DNA of 6,154 bases. Source: JAGVPT01 sp963843065. Its GTDB lineage: Bacteria; Bacteroidota; Ignavibacteria; UBA10030; UBA8401. The notes beneath the pieces are model-generated. The model saw nothing but the letters and a program-made list of their open reading frames with translations, was not told the origin of the DNA and searched no databases. The position numbers and the translations under genes are program-made. The DNA lies in NCBI GenBank assembly GCA_963843065.1, contig CAWJKX010000039.1, positions 1 through 6,154 of the forward strand. Reading direction: 5' to 3'. Every line of letters begins with the position of its first letter. Position 1 is the stretch's first letter. Below, one piece after another: positions 1-6,154 of this stretch.

Positions 1-1
1 C

Positions 2-872
2 CTGGCCCTGCTCTCTGCCCAAACCACGTTCCACCTCCCGAGCATCCAGAACATCCCCGGCATCCAACAACTGATAGCCGACGCGGCGATCATGTCGAAG
101 CTGGCGCAGGCCAAGTTCGACCCCTTCGGCGATCAGATCCAGGACCTCAACGGCACCTCGGGCGCCTGGTGGACAGACCCTAACGCCGAGTTCCACCTGG
201 TGCGCACGCTCATTGACAACGGCTTCTGTCCGACGTTCCCTGATGCCACCCCGGGGTACGTGCTCCTGGGCCTGGCCACCCCCGCCGGCGGAGCGGCGGT
301 CCTCCCGCGCGGCTCCGACGGGATTGTCGATCTGGACAGCATGGGCGCCAACGTGCCCCCGGCGGCGGTGGCCGACAACGTCTTCACCGTACAGGCGGCG
401 AACGACATCTCCCACGCCGACCCCATGGCCCTCTTCGGCGCCCAGGCATACGACGTCATCTCGACCGTCGTGGCCCAGCACGTGGTCGGCGCGCTGGACC
501 AGAGCCCCTCGATGAACCCCGACGACATCATCTTCGACCGCTTCCCCAACCCGCCCCTCCTGCCCGACTCGCAGAGGGCACTCATTGACGGCTACGCCGC
601 CAGCTCCCCCATTTGGCAGTCGCTGAAGGCCAGCATCGCCCCGGCGCCGCACGCCCTCGACGGCTCGTCGCCCTACCAGTTTCAGGTGCTCTTCCCGACG
701 AACCTGCCCCCGCTCAGCGACGTCTCCTGGATGGTCCAGGTTTACGACGCCGCCGGCATCACGTGCGACGGCGTCGAGCTGACCTCGGGCGGGCCCAGCA
801 ACAGCTTGGTCACCGTTACTGTGGACGGCTCACTCGTGGGCAACGTCGTGTTGAGCGCCGTTTACACCTCCC
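2..872 (+). CDS. Alpha/beta hydrolase (lipase-like), C-terminal part, 5' partial and frameshifted
   Basis: The frame is already open at base 2, so the gene begins upstream of the window and the first internal ATG (92) is probably not its start. The first ~150 residues look like the end of a secreted alpha/beta hydrolase. There is a run of the type 'FGDQIQDLNGTS' like the segment seen in PGAP1/lipase-type hydrolases. It is followed by GSDGIVDLDS, whose Asp (codon 317-319) fits the catalytic acid, and DISHADP, whose His (codon 413-415) fits the catalytic His. The nucleophile Ser would lie upstream. After about base 600 the protein changes to beta-rich, Ser/Thr/Val-rich sequence (SPYQFQVLFPTNLPP, VTVTVDGSLVGNVVLSAVY) resembling an immunoglobulin-like domain. 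The sensible reading ends at VYTS (869-871). The uncorrected frame continues to a stop at 1055-1057 as Arg/His/Pro-rich nonsense. The protein continues one frame over from 873. The hydrolase call is inference from motif spacing. Confidence 0.5.
872..872 (+). other. Single-base frameshift (extra C in CCC run 870-872)
   Basis: Coding sense moves from the frame of base 2 to the frame of base 873 at the triplet CCC. Removing one C gives TCC ACG AGC AAC, so VYTS is followed directly by TSNT, and both sides are plausible Ig-like strands. The change could be a real mutation or a sequencing or assembly error. Confidence 0.6.
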
Positions 873-1304
873 ACGAGCAACACCGTCGTGGTGCTCTCCC
901 CCACGCTGGTCGTCTCGCTCCTGCCCGCCAGCGCCACGCTGACCGGTCTTTGGGTGCTACCTTCGGCAATCGCCCTCCCCATCGGCGCGGTCGTGTCGCC
1001 CCAGCTCGTGGCCACCTACAGCGACGGTTCGAGCTCGATGCGCTACCCCGACCCTGACGCCGTCACCGCGGCATCATCGCAGCCGTCCGTCGTCTCCGTG
1101 GACAACCCGCTGTTCTGGCAGCTCAATGCCGCGGGGTCCGCGCAGGTCAGCGTCACCTGGTCAGGCCACACGGCCGTGAGCCAGATCACCGTTTTCGACA
1201 ACACCACGAACGCTCCGCCTGCGCTCTCCATTCGAAATGTCGGTGGTGGGCAGATGGTCGCCGCCTGGGCCGGCTTCGAGTCATCCTACTTGCTGGAGAG
1301 CAGC
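873..1304 (+). CDS. Continuation of the hydrolase: Ig-like (BIG2-type) domain and start of a C-terminal beta domain, cut at the join
   Basis: This is the second half of the protein that begins before base 2, read in the next frame after a one-base insertion. Splicing VYTS (869-871) to TSNTVVVLSPTLVV (from 873) restores a smooth sequence. It contains a bacterial Ig-like domain: SATLTGLWVLPSAIALPIGA, then LVATYSDGSS, then QPSVVSVDN, then AAGSAQVSVTWSG and ITVFDN. This is the usual BIG2 order of strands. A new domain starts with PALSIRNVGGGQMVAAW and SYLLESS. This is the repeated 'L.I....g..v..W......Y.LESS' type found at the ends of Verrucomicrobiota-like secreted proteins, which normally goes on with a 'T(D/N)L..W' stretch. 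Here that continuation is absent: after LESS (about 1293-1304) the frame runs through foreign, lower-G+C DNA to a stop at 1404-1406. The ATG at 888 is internal. Confidence 0.5.
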
Positions 1305-1306
1305 TT
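1295..1306. other. Probable chimeric join between two unrelated DNAs
   Basis: Two unrelated coding frames are both interrupted here. The plus-strand beta-domain protein (frame of 873) loses sense after LESS at about 1304. A coiled-coil protein (frame of 1298) makes sense only from about EQLYEYAERL onward. Upstream in that second frame there is no ATG, GTG or TTG back to the stop at 1055-1057. G+C drops sharply across the point. The short string GAGAGCAGC (1296-1304) could belong to either side (LESS on the left, EQL on the right), as expected of an overlap-type misjoin or a microhomology recombination. Confidence 0.6.
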
Positions 1307-1588
1307 TATGAGTATGCAGAACGGCTGCAGCGTGAACTCGACCTGGACAGCGCTCAGACTGAGAACCTGCTTCTTCTTATTCGCGAATCGCATGACAAAA
1401 TTATGAAGCAAGCGAAACCGGGGATGGAAAACTCTGATGCTGCCCGCAAACGGAGGGAAACATTTCTAGAAGAGACGAATAAAAAAATTGAAGAGCTTCT
1501 AAACGCGAAACAGAAAGAACAATTCCGCCAATTACAGCACCAGCGAGAACGATTTGTTGAACACGAGCTGCGAGAGGAAGAAGATTGA
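1298..1588 (+). CDS. Spy/CpxP-like helical protein, N-terminally truncated
   Basis: About 96 residues of almost entirely helical, charged sequence end at the TGA 1586-1588. The pattern matches the second half of the Spy/CpxP/heavy-metal-sensor-type periplasmic proteins: L.L...Q...L..LI.ESHDKIM, a variable linker (KQAKPGMENSDA), a basic helix (ARKRRETFLEETNKKIEELL), then NAKQKEQFRQLQHQRERF. This last part is the 'i..iL...Q...f..l' close typical of the fold. The usual 'LT..Q' motifs are present only as weak variants (LDSAQ, LNAKQ). The family's N-terminal signal peptide and first helix are missing because the reading frame runs into the high-G+C piece at about 1300. The first ATG in frame (1403) lies inside the helical region, so a 61-residue product from there is unlikely to be the native protein. 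The family call is inference from the heptad pattern; any other coiled-coil protein is possible. Confidence 0.45.
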   Translation, partial: EQLYEYAERLQRELDLDSAQTENLLLLIRESHDKIMKQAKPGMENSDAARKRRETFLEETNKKIEELLNAKQKEQFRQLQHQRERFVEHELREEED

Positions 1589-1638
1589 GTGCTGCTATAC
1601 TGCAATCCCAACTTTATTCACTAATGGGTTCAATACCC

Positions 1639-1793
1639 CGACGCTTGCGTCGTCATTCCGGCGAAAGCGGTTCGACGACTCCCCGCGGGTCTATGACCTG
1701 TAGGGTCGTAAACGACTCGTCGAGAATCCAGAATCTGGATGCCAACGTACGCTGGCATGACAAATACCTCGCTGCTTGCAGCGAGGAGTATTT
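1639..1793. repeat. Palindrome-rich dispersed-repeat-like element (REP/MITE-like)
   Basis: A chain of inverted repeats fills this stretch. CGACGC-TT-GCGTCG is at 1639-1652. The outer pair GTCATTCC (1652-1659) and GGCATGAC (1754-1761) matches at 7 of 8 positions. TCGACGA (1672-1678) pairs with TCGTCGA (1717-1723). CCCGCGGG is at 1682-1689. GTCGT-AA-ACGAC is at 1705-1716, ATCCAGAATCTGGAT at 1726-1740, and TGCCAACGTACGCTGGCA at 1740-1757. Text of the form 'GTCATTCCGGCGAAAGC...GAATCCAGAATCTGGAT...GGCATGAC' resembles short palindromic repeats scattered between genes in many environmental bacteria. There is no transposase. Its position between convergent genes is typical of such elements. Copy number cannot be judged from one window. 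Confidence 0.6.
1762..1793. terminator. Strong hairpin, likely bidirectional terminator between convergent genes
   Basis: CCTCGCTGC (1767-1775), a TT loop and GCAGCGAGG (1778-1786) form a nine-pair stem. It is extended by AAATAC (1762-1767) against GTATTT (1788-1793) with a small bulge. On the plus strand the stem is followed by TATTTATTTAT, a loose U-tract. On the minus strand the stem is followed by GTATTTGT. It could stop transcription from the Spy-like gene and from the HDOD gene. It could equally be just one arm of the palindromic repeat it sits in. Confidence 0.4.
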
Positions 1794-1837
1794 ATTTATC
1801 TGAACCTGCACCAAAGAACCGGTCGAAAAACCTGTTT

Positions 1838-1867
1838 CTCTGTGAAACTCTGTGCCGCTCTGTGTAA
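1838..1867. repeat. 10-bp tandem repeat, three units
   Basis: CTCTGTG occurs at 1838-1844, 1848-1854 and 1858-1864, each followed by three variable bases (AAA, CCG, TAA), giving an exact 10-bp period. It lies just beyond the 3' end of the HDOD gene. The function is unknown; such CTCTGTG strings resemble dispersed intergenic repeats. Confidence 0.55.
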
Positions 1868-1914
1868 TAAACGTACTGTTTCATAGAGAAATAATCCCTC
1901 TTTAACACAACGGC

Positions 1915-2784
1915 TTACGTAAGGAGTTGGACAAGCCCTTTATCCTTTTCGAATTCCGCCATTAACTCCTGCCCTACATCAAACGAAGTTCGTTCACCGA
2001 AAAAAGGTGCAGCTGCCAGAAGTATTTTCCAACATGCGTCATCCTCAATCAAAAAACCTTGGGGCTGTTCGCCGATACCTTGTCCCCATTGCTCACACAA
2101 CAGGTCGGCAAATCGCACGACCGCAGTCAGCATCGGGTCGATGGTTGCCTCGCCGGCATCGTGATGACACTGCATCACTTCAACAAATTCAGGGGGAAGT
2201 GCCCATTTGCCGCCGAGATGACCTCCGATTTCGGTATGAGAGATTGCCAGAGTTTGTCGCTCGGCTTCAACATCGCGCATCGACAATTCTTTGATCATTT
2301 GCTGCGTCACAGTCAGCGAATCCGGAAAATACTGAATCAACACGAGCTTCCCCATATCATGAAGAAGCCCCGCAGTAAATTCTTTATCGCCGGTTTTCAG
2401 TTTGAAGTGAGAAGCGATGACACGCGACAGCGTTGCCGTCGAAATAGAGTGCTTCCACAACGCTTCCAGGTTTCCCCATTGCTGCATATTGAGGAAGATC
2501 AAGCGCTGTTTCATGTGATAGGCAAGCAGAAGCCGACTGGTTTCTTCAAGACCGACAAGAGCGATTGCGCTGTTGACATTCTTCACGTATCCCCGGATTC
2601 CGTAGTACGGTGCGTTTGCCGCGCGTAAAATATTTGCCGTGAGGGCCGCGTCGGATTCGATGAGGTGCGTAATTTTCACCGTCGAAATATCGTCGTTGCT
2701 GAGCGCGGAAAGAATCTCCGTTATAACGGCAGGGAAGGGAACAATTTCGTTGATCTCGTCTATTTCAGAGCGGATGTCCCGCAT
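1915..2784 (-). CDS. HDOD-domain signal transduction protein
   Basis: This is an intact 289-residue soluble protein with no signal peptide or membrane segment. Residues ~10-210 form an HDOD domain (HD-related output domain). The signatures seen in order are: VPFPAVITEIL (15-25), an ESDAALTANILRAANAPYYG stretch (43-62), the NSAIALVGLEE segment (71-81), LWKHS with His112, AGLLHDMGKL with His142-Asp143, the SHTEIGGHLGGKWALPPE stretch (182-199), and CHHDAG with His207-His208. The ~80-residue C-terminal tail has no domain I recognise and no GGDEF, EAL or receiver domain, so this is a stand-alone HDOD protein. Family members act in regulation of motility, stress or cyclic nucleotide signalling; the partner here cannot be told. 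The start at 2784 has only a weak Shine-Dalgarno. Upstream in frame there is no ATG, GTG or TTG before a TAG stop, so this start is the best choice. The gene is transcribed toward the repeat region at 1589-1914. Confidence 0.9.
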   Translation of the reverse strand: MRDIRSEIDEINEIVPFPAVITEILSALSNDDISTVKITHLIESDAALTANILRAANAPYYGIRGYVKNVNSAIALVGLEETSRLLLAYHMKQRLIFLNMQQWGNLEALWKHSISTATLSRVIASHFKLKTGDKEFTAGLLHDMGKLVLIQYFPDSLTVTQQMIKELSMRDVEAERQTLAISHTEIGGHLGGKWALPPEFVEVMQCHHDAGEATIDPMLTAVVRFADLLCEQWGQGIGEQPQGFLIEDDACWKILLAAAPFFGERTSFDVGQELMAEFEKDKGLVQLLT

Positions 2785-3258
2785 CGACTGATACTCACGC
2801 TGAGATTCATGAATAGAAAGGAGCTAACGGGTGAAGCGAGAGATAGTAATTAAGACCAGTTTCAATTTACTTCAACATCGTCCAATGTTGATCCGAGGTA
2901 ACATCCCATGCAAAGTCGAGAAAGCCATTGGTTTTATCGATCCTGATCATCTTCACCAGACATTCCGCAAATCAGCAGTTTGCTCGCATAAATGTAGTTG
3001 GAAGAGTGGGAAGAGTCAAGAAGAAAAAGCGCATTTCATCATGTAAGTAGTTCAAATATCCTTTTGGCGTCGTTGTAATCCGTAACGGAAAAATATTTTG
3101 GGGTTCACAATCACGGGAGCTAGACGACCCGGAATCAATCGAAGGGTATACGAAGCAGCTTTCAGGGCAAGTATTGTTGATACTTCTTCCAAATAGTTAC
3201 ATATTATCCTTGATTCATAGCGGCTTAACAACTGCACGGGATGCATGGGGCGAAATAA
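2785..3258. other. Intergenic region between divergent HDOD and deoC genes, no supported gene
   Basis: This is a stretch of about 470 bases without a recognisable protein. A GTG at 2831 has a good Shine-Dalgarno (AAGGAG 2818-2823, 7-base spacer) and opens a 71-residue frame to 3046 (MKREIVIKTSFNLLQ...). It resembles nothing I know and is basic and low in pattern. Two overlapping opposite-strand frames at 3051-3266 (plus, no start codon) and 3052-3246 (minus, 64 residues) also look like chance or decayed sequence. GGAAGAGT occurs twice, nine bases apart, at 3000-3016. The region must carry the promoter of the HDOD gene and probably that of deoC, but I see no clear -35/-10 pair. Confidence 0.4.
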
Positions 3259-3320
3259 TTGAATGAAGGGAAATATTTTTTCTTATCAGAGACAGAACCT
3301 ATTAATCGAAAAGAGCAAAC

Positions 3321-3325
3321 AGGAG
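3321..3325 (+). promoter_or_regulatory. Ribosome binding site of deoC (AGGAG)
   Basis: AGGAG lies five bases upstream of the ATG at 3331. It fixes the start there rather than at the in-frame TTG at 3259, which has no such site and would add 24 residues not typical of DeoC. Confidence 0.75.
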
Positions 3326-3330
3326 ATTAT

Positions 3331-4051
3331 ATGAATCAGATAATAACTCTTAAATCTCTAGCGAAGATGATCGACCATTCACTCCTTCATCCGACAATGA
3401 CCGATGCCGAAATTATAAGAGGATGCGAAATTGCTAAAAAGTATGACGTTGCGACTGTGTGTATAAAACCGTATGCAATCGAGACCTGTAAAAAATACCT
3501 TTCCGGGAGCGAAGTAGGTATTTGCTCCGTTGTAACATTTCCTCATGGCAACAGTACCGACAACAATGAAAGTAAAAGAGACGGAAGAAGCCCTTGAGCT
3601 CGGCGCAACGGAAATTGACATGGTCGTTAATATTGGAAAAGTGTTAGGCGGCGATTGGGCGTATGTTTCGGATGAAATAAAACACGTTAACTATGCTGCG
3701 ACATCAAGGAACGCCATTCTTAAAGTAATTTTCGAAAACGATTATCTCTCAGATAGACATATCGCCAAACTTTGTGAAATATGTTCTGAACATTCGGTCG
3801 CTTTCGTGAAAACATCTACTGGGTACGGATTTGTGAAGCAGCCAAACGGAATGTACTCATACAAGGGGGCAACCGATCATCATCTAAAATTAATGAGAGA
3901 AAACAGTCCCGAGAGCGTCCAACTGAAAGCTGCCGGCGGCGTTCGCACGATCGATGATGTACTTCGAGTTCGTTCGCTCGGCGTTACTCGTATTGGCGCG
4001 ACGGCGACAGTTGAAATACTGGAAGGGGCAAAGGCAAGAGGAATCGCGTAA
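3331..4051 (+). CDS. deoC: Deoxyribose-phosphate aldolase, interrupted by a one-base frameshift
   Basis: DeoC is a cytosolic class I aldolase. It splits 2-deoxy-D-ribose 5-phosphate into acetaldehyde and glyceraldehyde 3-phosphate in deoxynucleoside breakdown. The first part (3331 to ~3558) gives KMIDHSLLHPTMTDAEI, YDVATVCIKPYAI, and VGICSVVTFPHGNST. The second part (from 3560, next frame) gives TTMKVKETEEALELGATEID and onward to a TAA at 4049-4051. Joined, they give 239 residues, close to the short bacterial DeoC length. Active-site residues in corrected numbering are Asp96 (EIDMVVNIG), Schiff-base Lys160 (FVKTSTGYG, codon 3809-3811) and Lys199 (LKAAGGVRT), matching E. coli Asp102, Lys167 and Lys201. 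The variant FENDYLSD and the YSYKGATDHHLKLM segment are typical of the subgroup seen in Bacteroidota and relatives. As written the first frame stops at 3595-3597 and the second could start only at the internal ATG 3545, so neither half would be active. The conservation on both sides suggests an error or a very recent mutation. Confidence 0.9.
3559..3559 (+). other. Single-base frameshift inside deoC (about 3556-3559)
   Basis: Before this point the frame reads FPHGNST (ending at ACC 3556-3558). After it, ACA ACA ATG AAA (from 3560) continues TTMKVKE. The family sequence here is of the form FPHGN-T-T-K, so one extra base, G3559 or a C beside it, accounts for the break. Confidence 0.8.
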
Positions 4052-4158
4052 AATAGCCCTTTGACGTTTAAATGGTAGCCTTGTTTATTGTGCTATCCGT
4101 TCAAGCATTATAAACGCAGAGTCTTCATAACAAAAAAAATAATAAGTGCAATTCAATA

Positions 4159-6154
4159 ATGAAGAATAAATCTGCGCTACTTGTCTTACTCTTTGCAGGA
4201 ATCGTCAATGCTCAACAAACAAAGACACCGCTGGATTACGTTAATGTTTTTACCGGAACATCTAATTCACGGTGGATGCTTTTTCCCGGCGCGACACTCC
4301 CTTTCGGAATGGTAAAACTCAGCCCTGACAATCAAAACAATGTTTGGAATGGAGGATATGAATATACTGTAAGCAGCATCTCAGGGTTCAGCCATTTACA
4401 TGCTATGAGCCTCAGCGGTGTAAGCCTTATGCCGGCAACCGGAAAACTGAATCTTTACCCGGATTTTGTAAAAGTATTTCCCGGAGAACCGGACGGCCCT
4501 TTTGGCGGCATGTGGACTGCCGGCTATCGCTCACGGTTTAAGAAGGAGACAGAGAAAGGGAGTCCCGGATATTATGCTGTTAAGCTGTTGGATTATGACA
4601 TAAACGTTGAGCTCACTTCAACGTTGCGATGCGGTGTGATGCGGCTAACCTATCCCGAATCCCGCCAAGCTCACCTCATTGTGAACAATAATTTCCCTAC
4701 CGAAGAACATTCTTCAATATTGGAATCATATACAAAACAAGTGAGCCCTGCTGAAATTGAAGGCTATGTCAAACAATCAAATCAGTATGCAGGCAATTAC
4801 ACGGTCTATTATGTTATCGAAGTCAGTAAACCGTTTACTTCGATGGACGCGTGGATAACAAATGACAAGAAAGCGCTCCAAAACATCTACGGTACCGAAT
4901 GGCAGAGGCCGCGAAGATATGTTACCGATATCAAAGAGTTCAAAGATTCGAGCAGTTCTGGAATCGTTTTGAATTTCGAAACTGTCAACAATGAAACAAT
5001 CGTTGTGAGAACCGGAATTTCTTTTGTCAGCATCGACAATGCGAGGCAGAATCTATCAACCGAAATGAAACCGTTTGGCTGGAATTTCGATGCGGTAGTA
5101 AAAAACGCTCAGAAAACATGGGAAGAACTGCTCGGCAGAGTCGAAATTTCGGACAGCAACGAAGTGAACAAAGAAAAATTCTACACATGCTTATATCGAT
5201 CTTTTACCGGCAAGAGCATCTTTAACGATGTCAACGGTGAGTATCCGGATATGTGCGGCAAGATCCAGACACTTCCCCAAAATACAGATGCTGTGTACAG
5301 TGCAGACGGATTTTGGGGAGGGCAATGGGACCTTGCGCCGTTGTGGACGTTGTTAACTCCGAACTATGCAAGCTCATGGACTAAATCATGGCTCGAACTT
5401 GCCGACAAAGGGGGTTGGATCCCCGAGGCGCCGACAGGCCTGAAGTACGCACCGATCATGGGTGCACAACATCACAATGCACTTATTATTAGCAGCTATC
5501 AAAAAGGAATACGGGACTTTGATGTCGAAAAAGCATTCGCCGACATTAACCACGACCTCACAACGCAGGGAATCAATTACCCGTGCGGCGGTTTTGCCGG
5601 CAATCGACAAATGAAAGCGTATATGGATTACGGTTATGTGCCGGATGAAGATGGGCCGGTTTCAAATACTTTGGAATATGCGTATGATGATTGGTGTGCC
5701 GGGCAAATGGCATTGGCATTGCACAAAACTGCCGAGTATAAATATTTTAACGAACGTTCACAAAACTACCGGAATGTATTCGATTCCTCAACCGGTTATG
5801 TAAGGAGAAAACATCGAGACGGTCGATGGGTCGAGCCATTCGACCTTTTTGCATTTGGCACTCAAGGTGGATGGAATGGTGCGGGATATATGGAGGGAAA
5901 CGCATGGATCTATACGGTTTTTGTCCCGCACGATGTGCCAGGGATTATCGGGTTAATTGGTAAGGCCAGATTTAATTCCAGGCTTGAAGAAGGATTCCAA
6001 CAACATTATTTCGACCTTGGAAACGAGCCGAGCCTCGAGTCGCCCTTTCTTTTTAACTATTCGGGTAAACCCTGGCTTACGCAAAAATATTCACGGTATG
6101 TATTGGACAATTTTTATGATGCTTCACCATACACCGGCTGGGTCGGCGAAGAGG
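4159..6154 (+). CDS. Secreted GH92 family alpha-mannosidase, 3' partial
   Basis: The open frame runs off the window with 665 residues. GH92 proteins are usually about 740-770, so roughly the last 80-100 are missing. Residues 1-18 (MKNKSALLVLLFAGIVNA) form a signal peptide with cleavage before QQ and no lipobox Cys, so it is periplasmic or secreted. The N-terminal beta-sandwich domain holds FPGATLPFGMVKLSPDN (42-58) and GFSHLH (76-81). The catalytic (alpha/alpha)6 domain holds DGFWGGQWDLAPLW (383-396), SNTLEYAYDDWC (502-513), MEGNAWIYTVFVPHDV (Glu579 is probably the general acid) and GNEPSLESPFLFNY (621-634). It ends in TGWVGEE, at the start of the conserved GxEDxGQ motif whose acidic residues act as base in this Ca2+-dependent inverting family. 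Substrates are typically alpha-1,2/1,3/1,6-mannosides of N-glycans or mannans; the linkage cannot be told here. The start has an A/T-rich leader without a clear Shine-Dalgarno, common in Bacteroidota. A weak TTGACG at 4061 with TTTATT at 4084 might be a promoter. No SusC/SusD genes are seen in the window. Confidence 0.93.
   Translation, partial: MKNKSALLVLLFAGIVNAQQTKTPLDYVNVFTGTSNSRWMLFPGATLPFGMVKLSPDNQNNVWNGGYEYTVSSISGFSHLHAMSLSGVSLMPATGKLNLYPDFVKVFPGEPDGPFGGMWTAGYRSRFKKETEKGSPGYYAVKLLDYDINVELTSTLRCGVMRLTYPESRQAHLIVNNNFPTEEHSSILESYTKQVSPAEIEGYVKQSNQYAGNYTVYYVIEVSKPFTSMDAWITNDKKALQNIYGTEWQRPRRYVTDIKEFKDSSSSGIVLNFETVNNETIVVRTGISFVSIDNARQNLSTEMKPFGWNFDAVVKNAQKTWEELLGRVEISDSNEVNKEKFYTCLYRSFTGKSIFNDVNGEYPDMCGKIQTLPQNTDAVYSADGFWGGQWDLAPLWTLLTPNYASSWTKSWLELADKGGWIPEAPTGLKYAPIMGAQHHNALIISSYQKGIRDFDVEKAFADINHDLTTQGINYPCGGFAGNRQMKAYMDYGYVPDEDGPVSNTLEYAYDDWCAGQMALALHKTAEYKYFNERSQNYRNVFDSSTGYVRRKHRDGRWVEPFDLFAFGTQGGWNGAGYMEGNAWIYTVFVPHDVPGIIGLIGKARFNSRLEEGFQQHYFDLGNEPSLESPFLFNYSGKPWLTQKYSRYVLDNFYDASPYTGWVGEE

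Noticed and set aside
133..585. 150-residue minus-strand frame
   Set aside because: Antisense shadow of the high-G+C hydrolase gene. Its translation is low in pattern, and the plus strand shows coherent motifs.
1403..1588. A complete 61-residue gene starting at ATG 1403
   Set aside because: The same frame continues upstream with helical sequence of the same family pattern to about 1298, so this ATG is internal to a truncated gene.
1585..1803. 72-residue plus-strand frame after the Spy-like gene
   Set aside because: It overlaps the palindromic repeat element, has no family resemblance, and its coding looks accidental.
1639..1867. CRISPR array
   Set aside because: The repeats are inverted or only 10 bp long, with no regular repeat-spacer arrangement and no cas genes.
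2059..2628. 189-residue plus-strand frame
   Set aside because: Antisense shadow of the HDOD gene, which carries clear family motifs across the same bases.
3259..3330. Extended DeoC start at TTG 3259
   Set aside because: The ATG at 3331 has an AGGAG site five bases upstream and gives the usual family N-terminus; the extension has neither.
4061..4089. Sigma70-like promoter TTGACG-17-TTTATT ahead of the GH92 gene
   Set aside because: The -10 match is weak (4 of 6) and Bacteroidota-type promoters differ; mentioned only as a possibility under the gene.

Overview
The window appears to join two unrelated pieces of bacterial DNA. Positions 1 to about 1300 are very G+C rich (47 of 60 bases at 241-300). 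From about 1305 onward the DNA is of moderate to low G+C (24 of 60 bases at 1441-1500). At the join two different reading frames break within about ten bases of each other. This looks like a chimeric assembly or a recent recombination point. The left piece has the style of secreted multidomain proteins of Verrucomicrobiota, Acidobacteriota or Planctomycetota. The right piece fits a Bacteroidota/Chlorobiota (Ignavibacteria-like) heterotroph. Both assignments are inferences from protein style, not from a search.

Layout. (1) 2-1304, plus strand: the C-terminal part of an alpha/beta hydrolase (lipase-like) followed by immunoglobulin-like beta domains, broken by a one-base insertion at about 870-872 and cut at the join. 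(2) About 1298-1588, plus: the C-terminal helical part of a Spy/CpxP-like protein whose start is missing. (3) 1589-1914: a convergent intergenic stretch with a highly palindromic dispersed-repeat-like element, a strong hairpin and a 10-bp tandem repeat. (4) 1915-2784, minus: an intact HDOD-domain signalling protein. (5) 2785-3258: no gene I can support. (6) 3331-4051, plus: deoC (deoxyribose-phosphate aldolase), complete apart from a single-base insertion at about 3556-3559. (7) 4159 to the window end, plus: a secreted GH92 family alpha-mannosidase, missing its C-terminus at the edge.

The genes do not form an obvious single system. DeoC is housekeeping nucleoside catabolism, GH92 is periplasmic glycan trimming, and the HDOD protein is a stand-alone regulator. 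The most useful observations concern the integrity of the sequence (one likely chimeric join and two single-base frameshifts in otherwise well-preserved genes) and the structured repeat between the convergent genes. I did not find a convincing new biological system.
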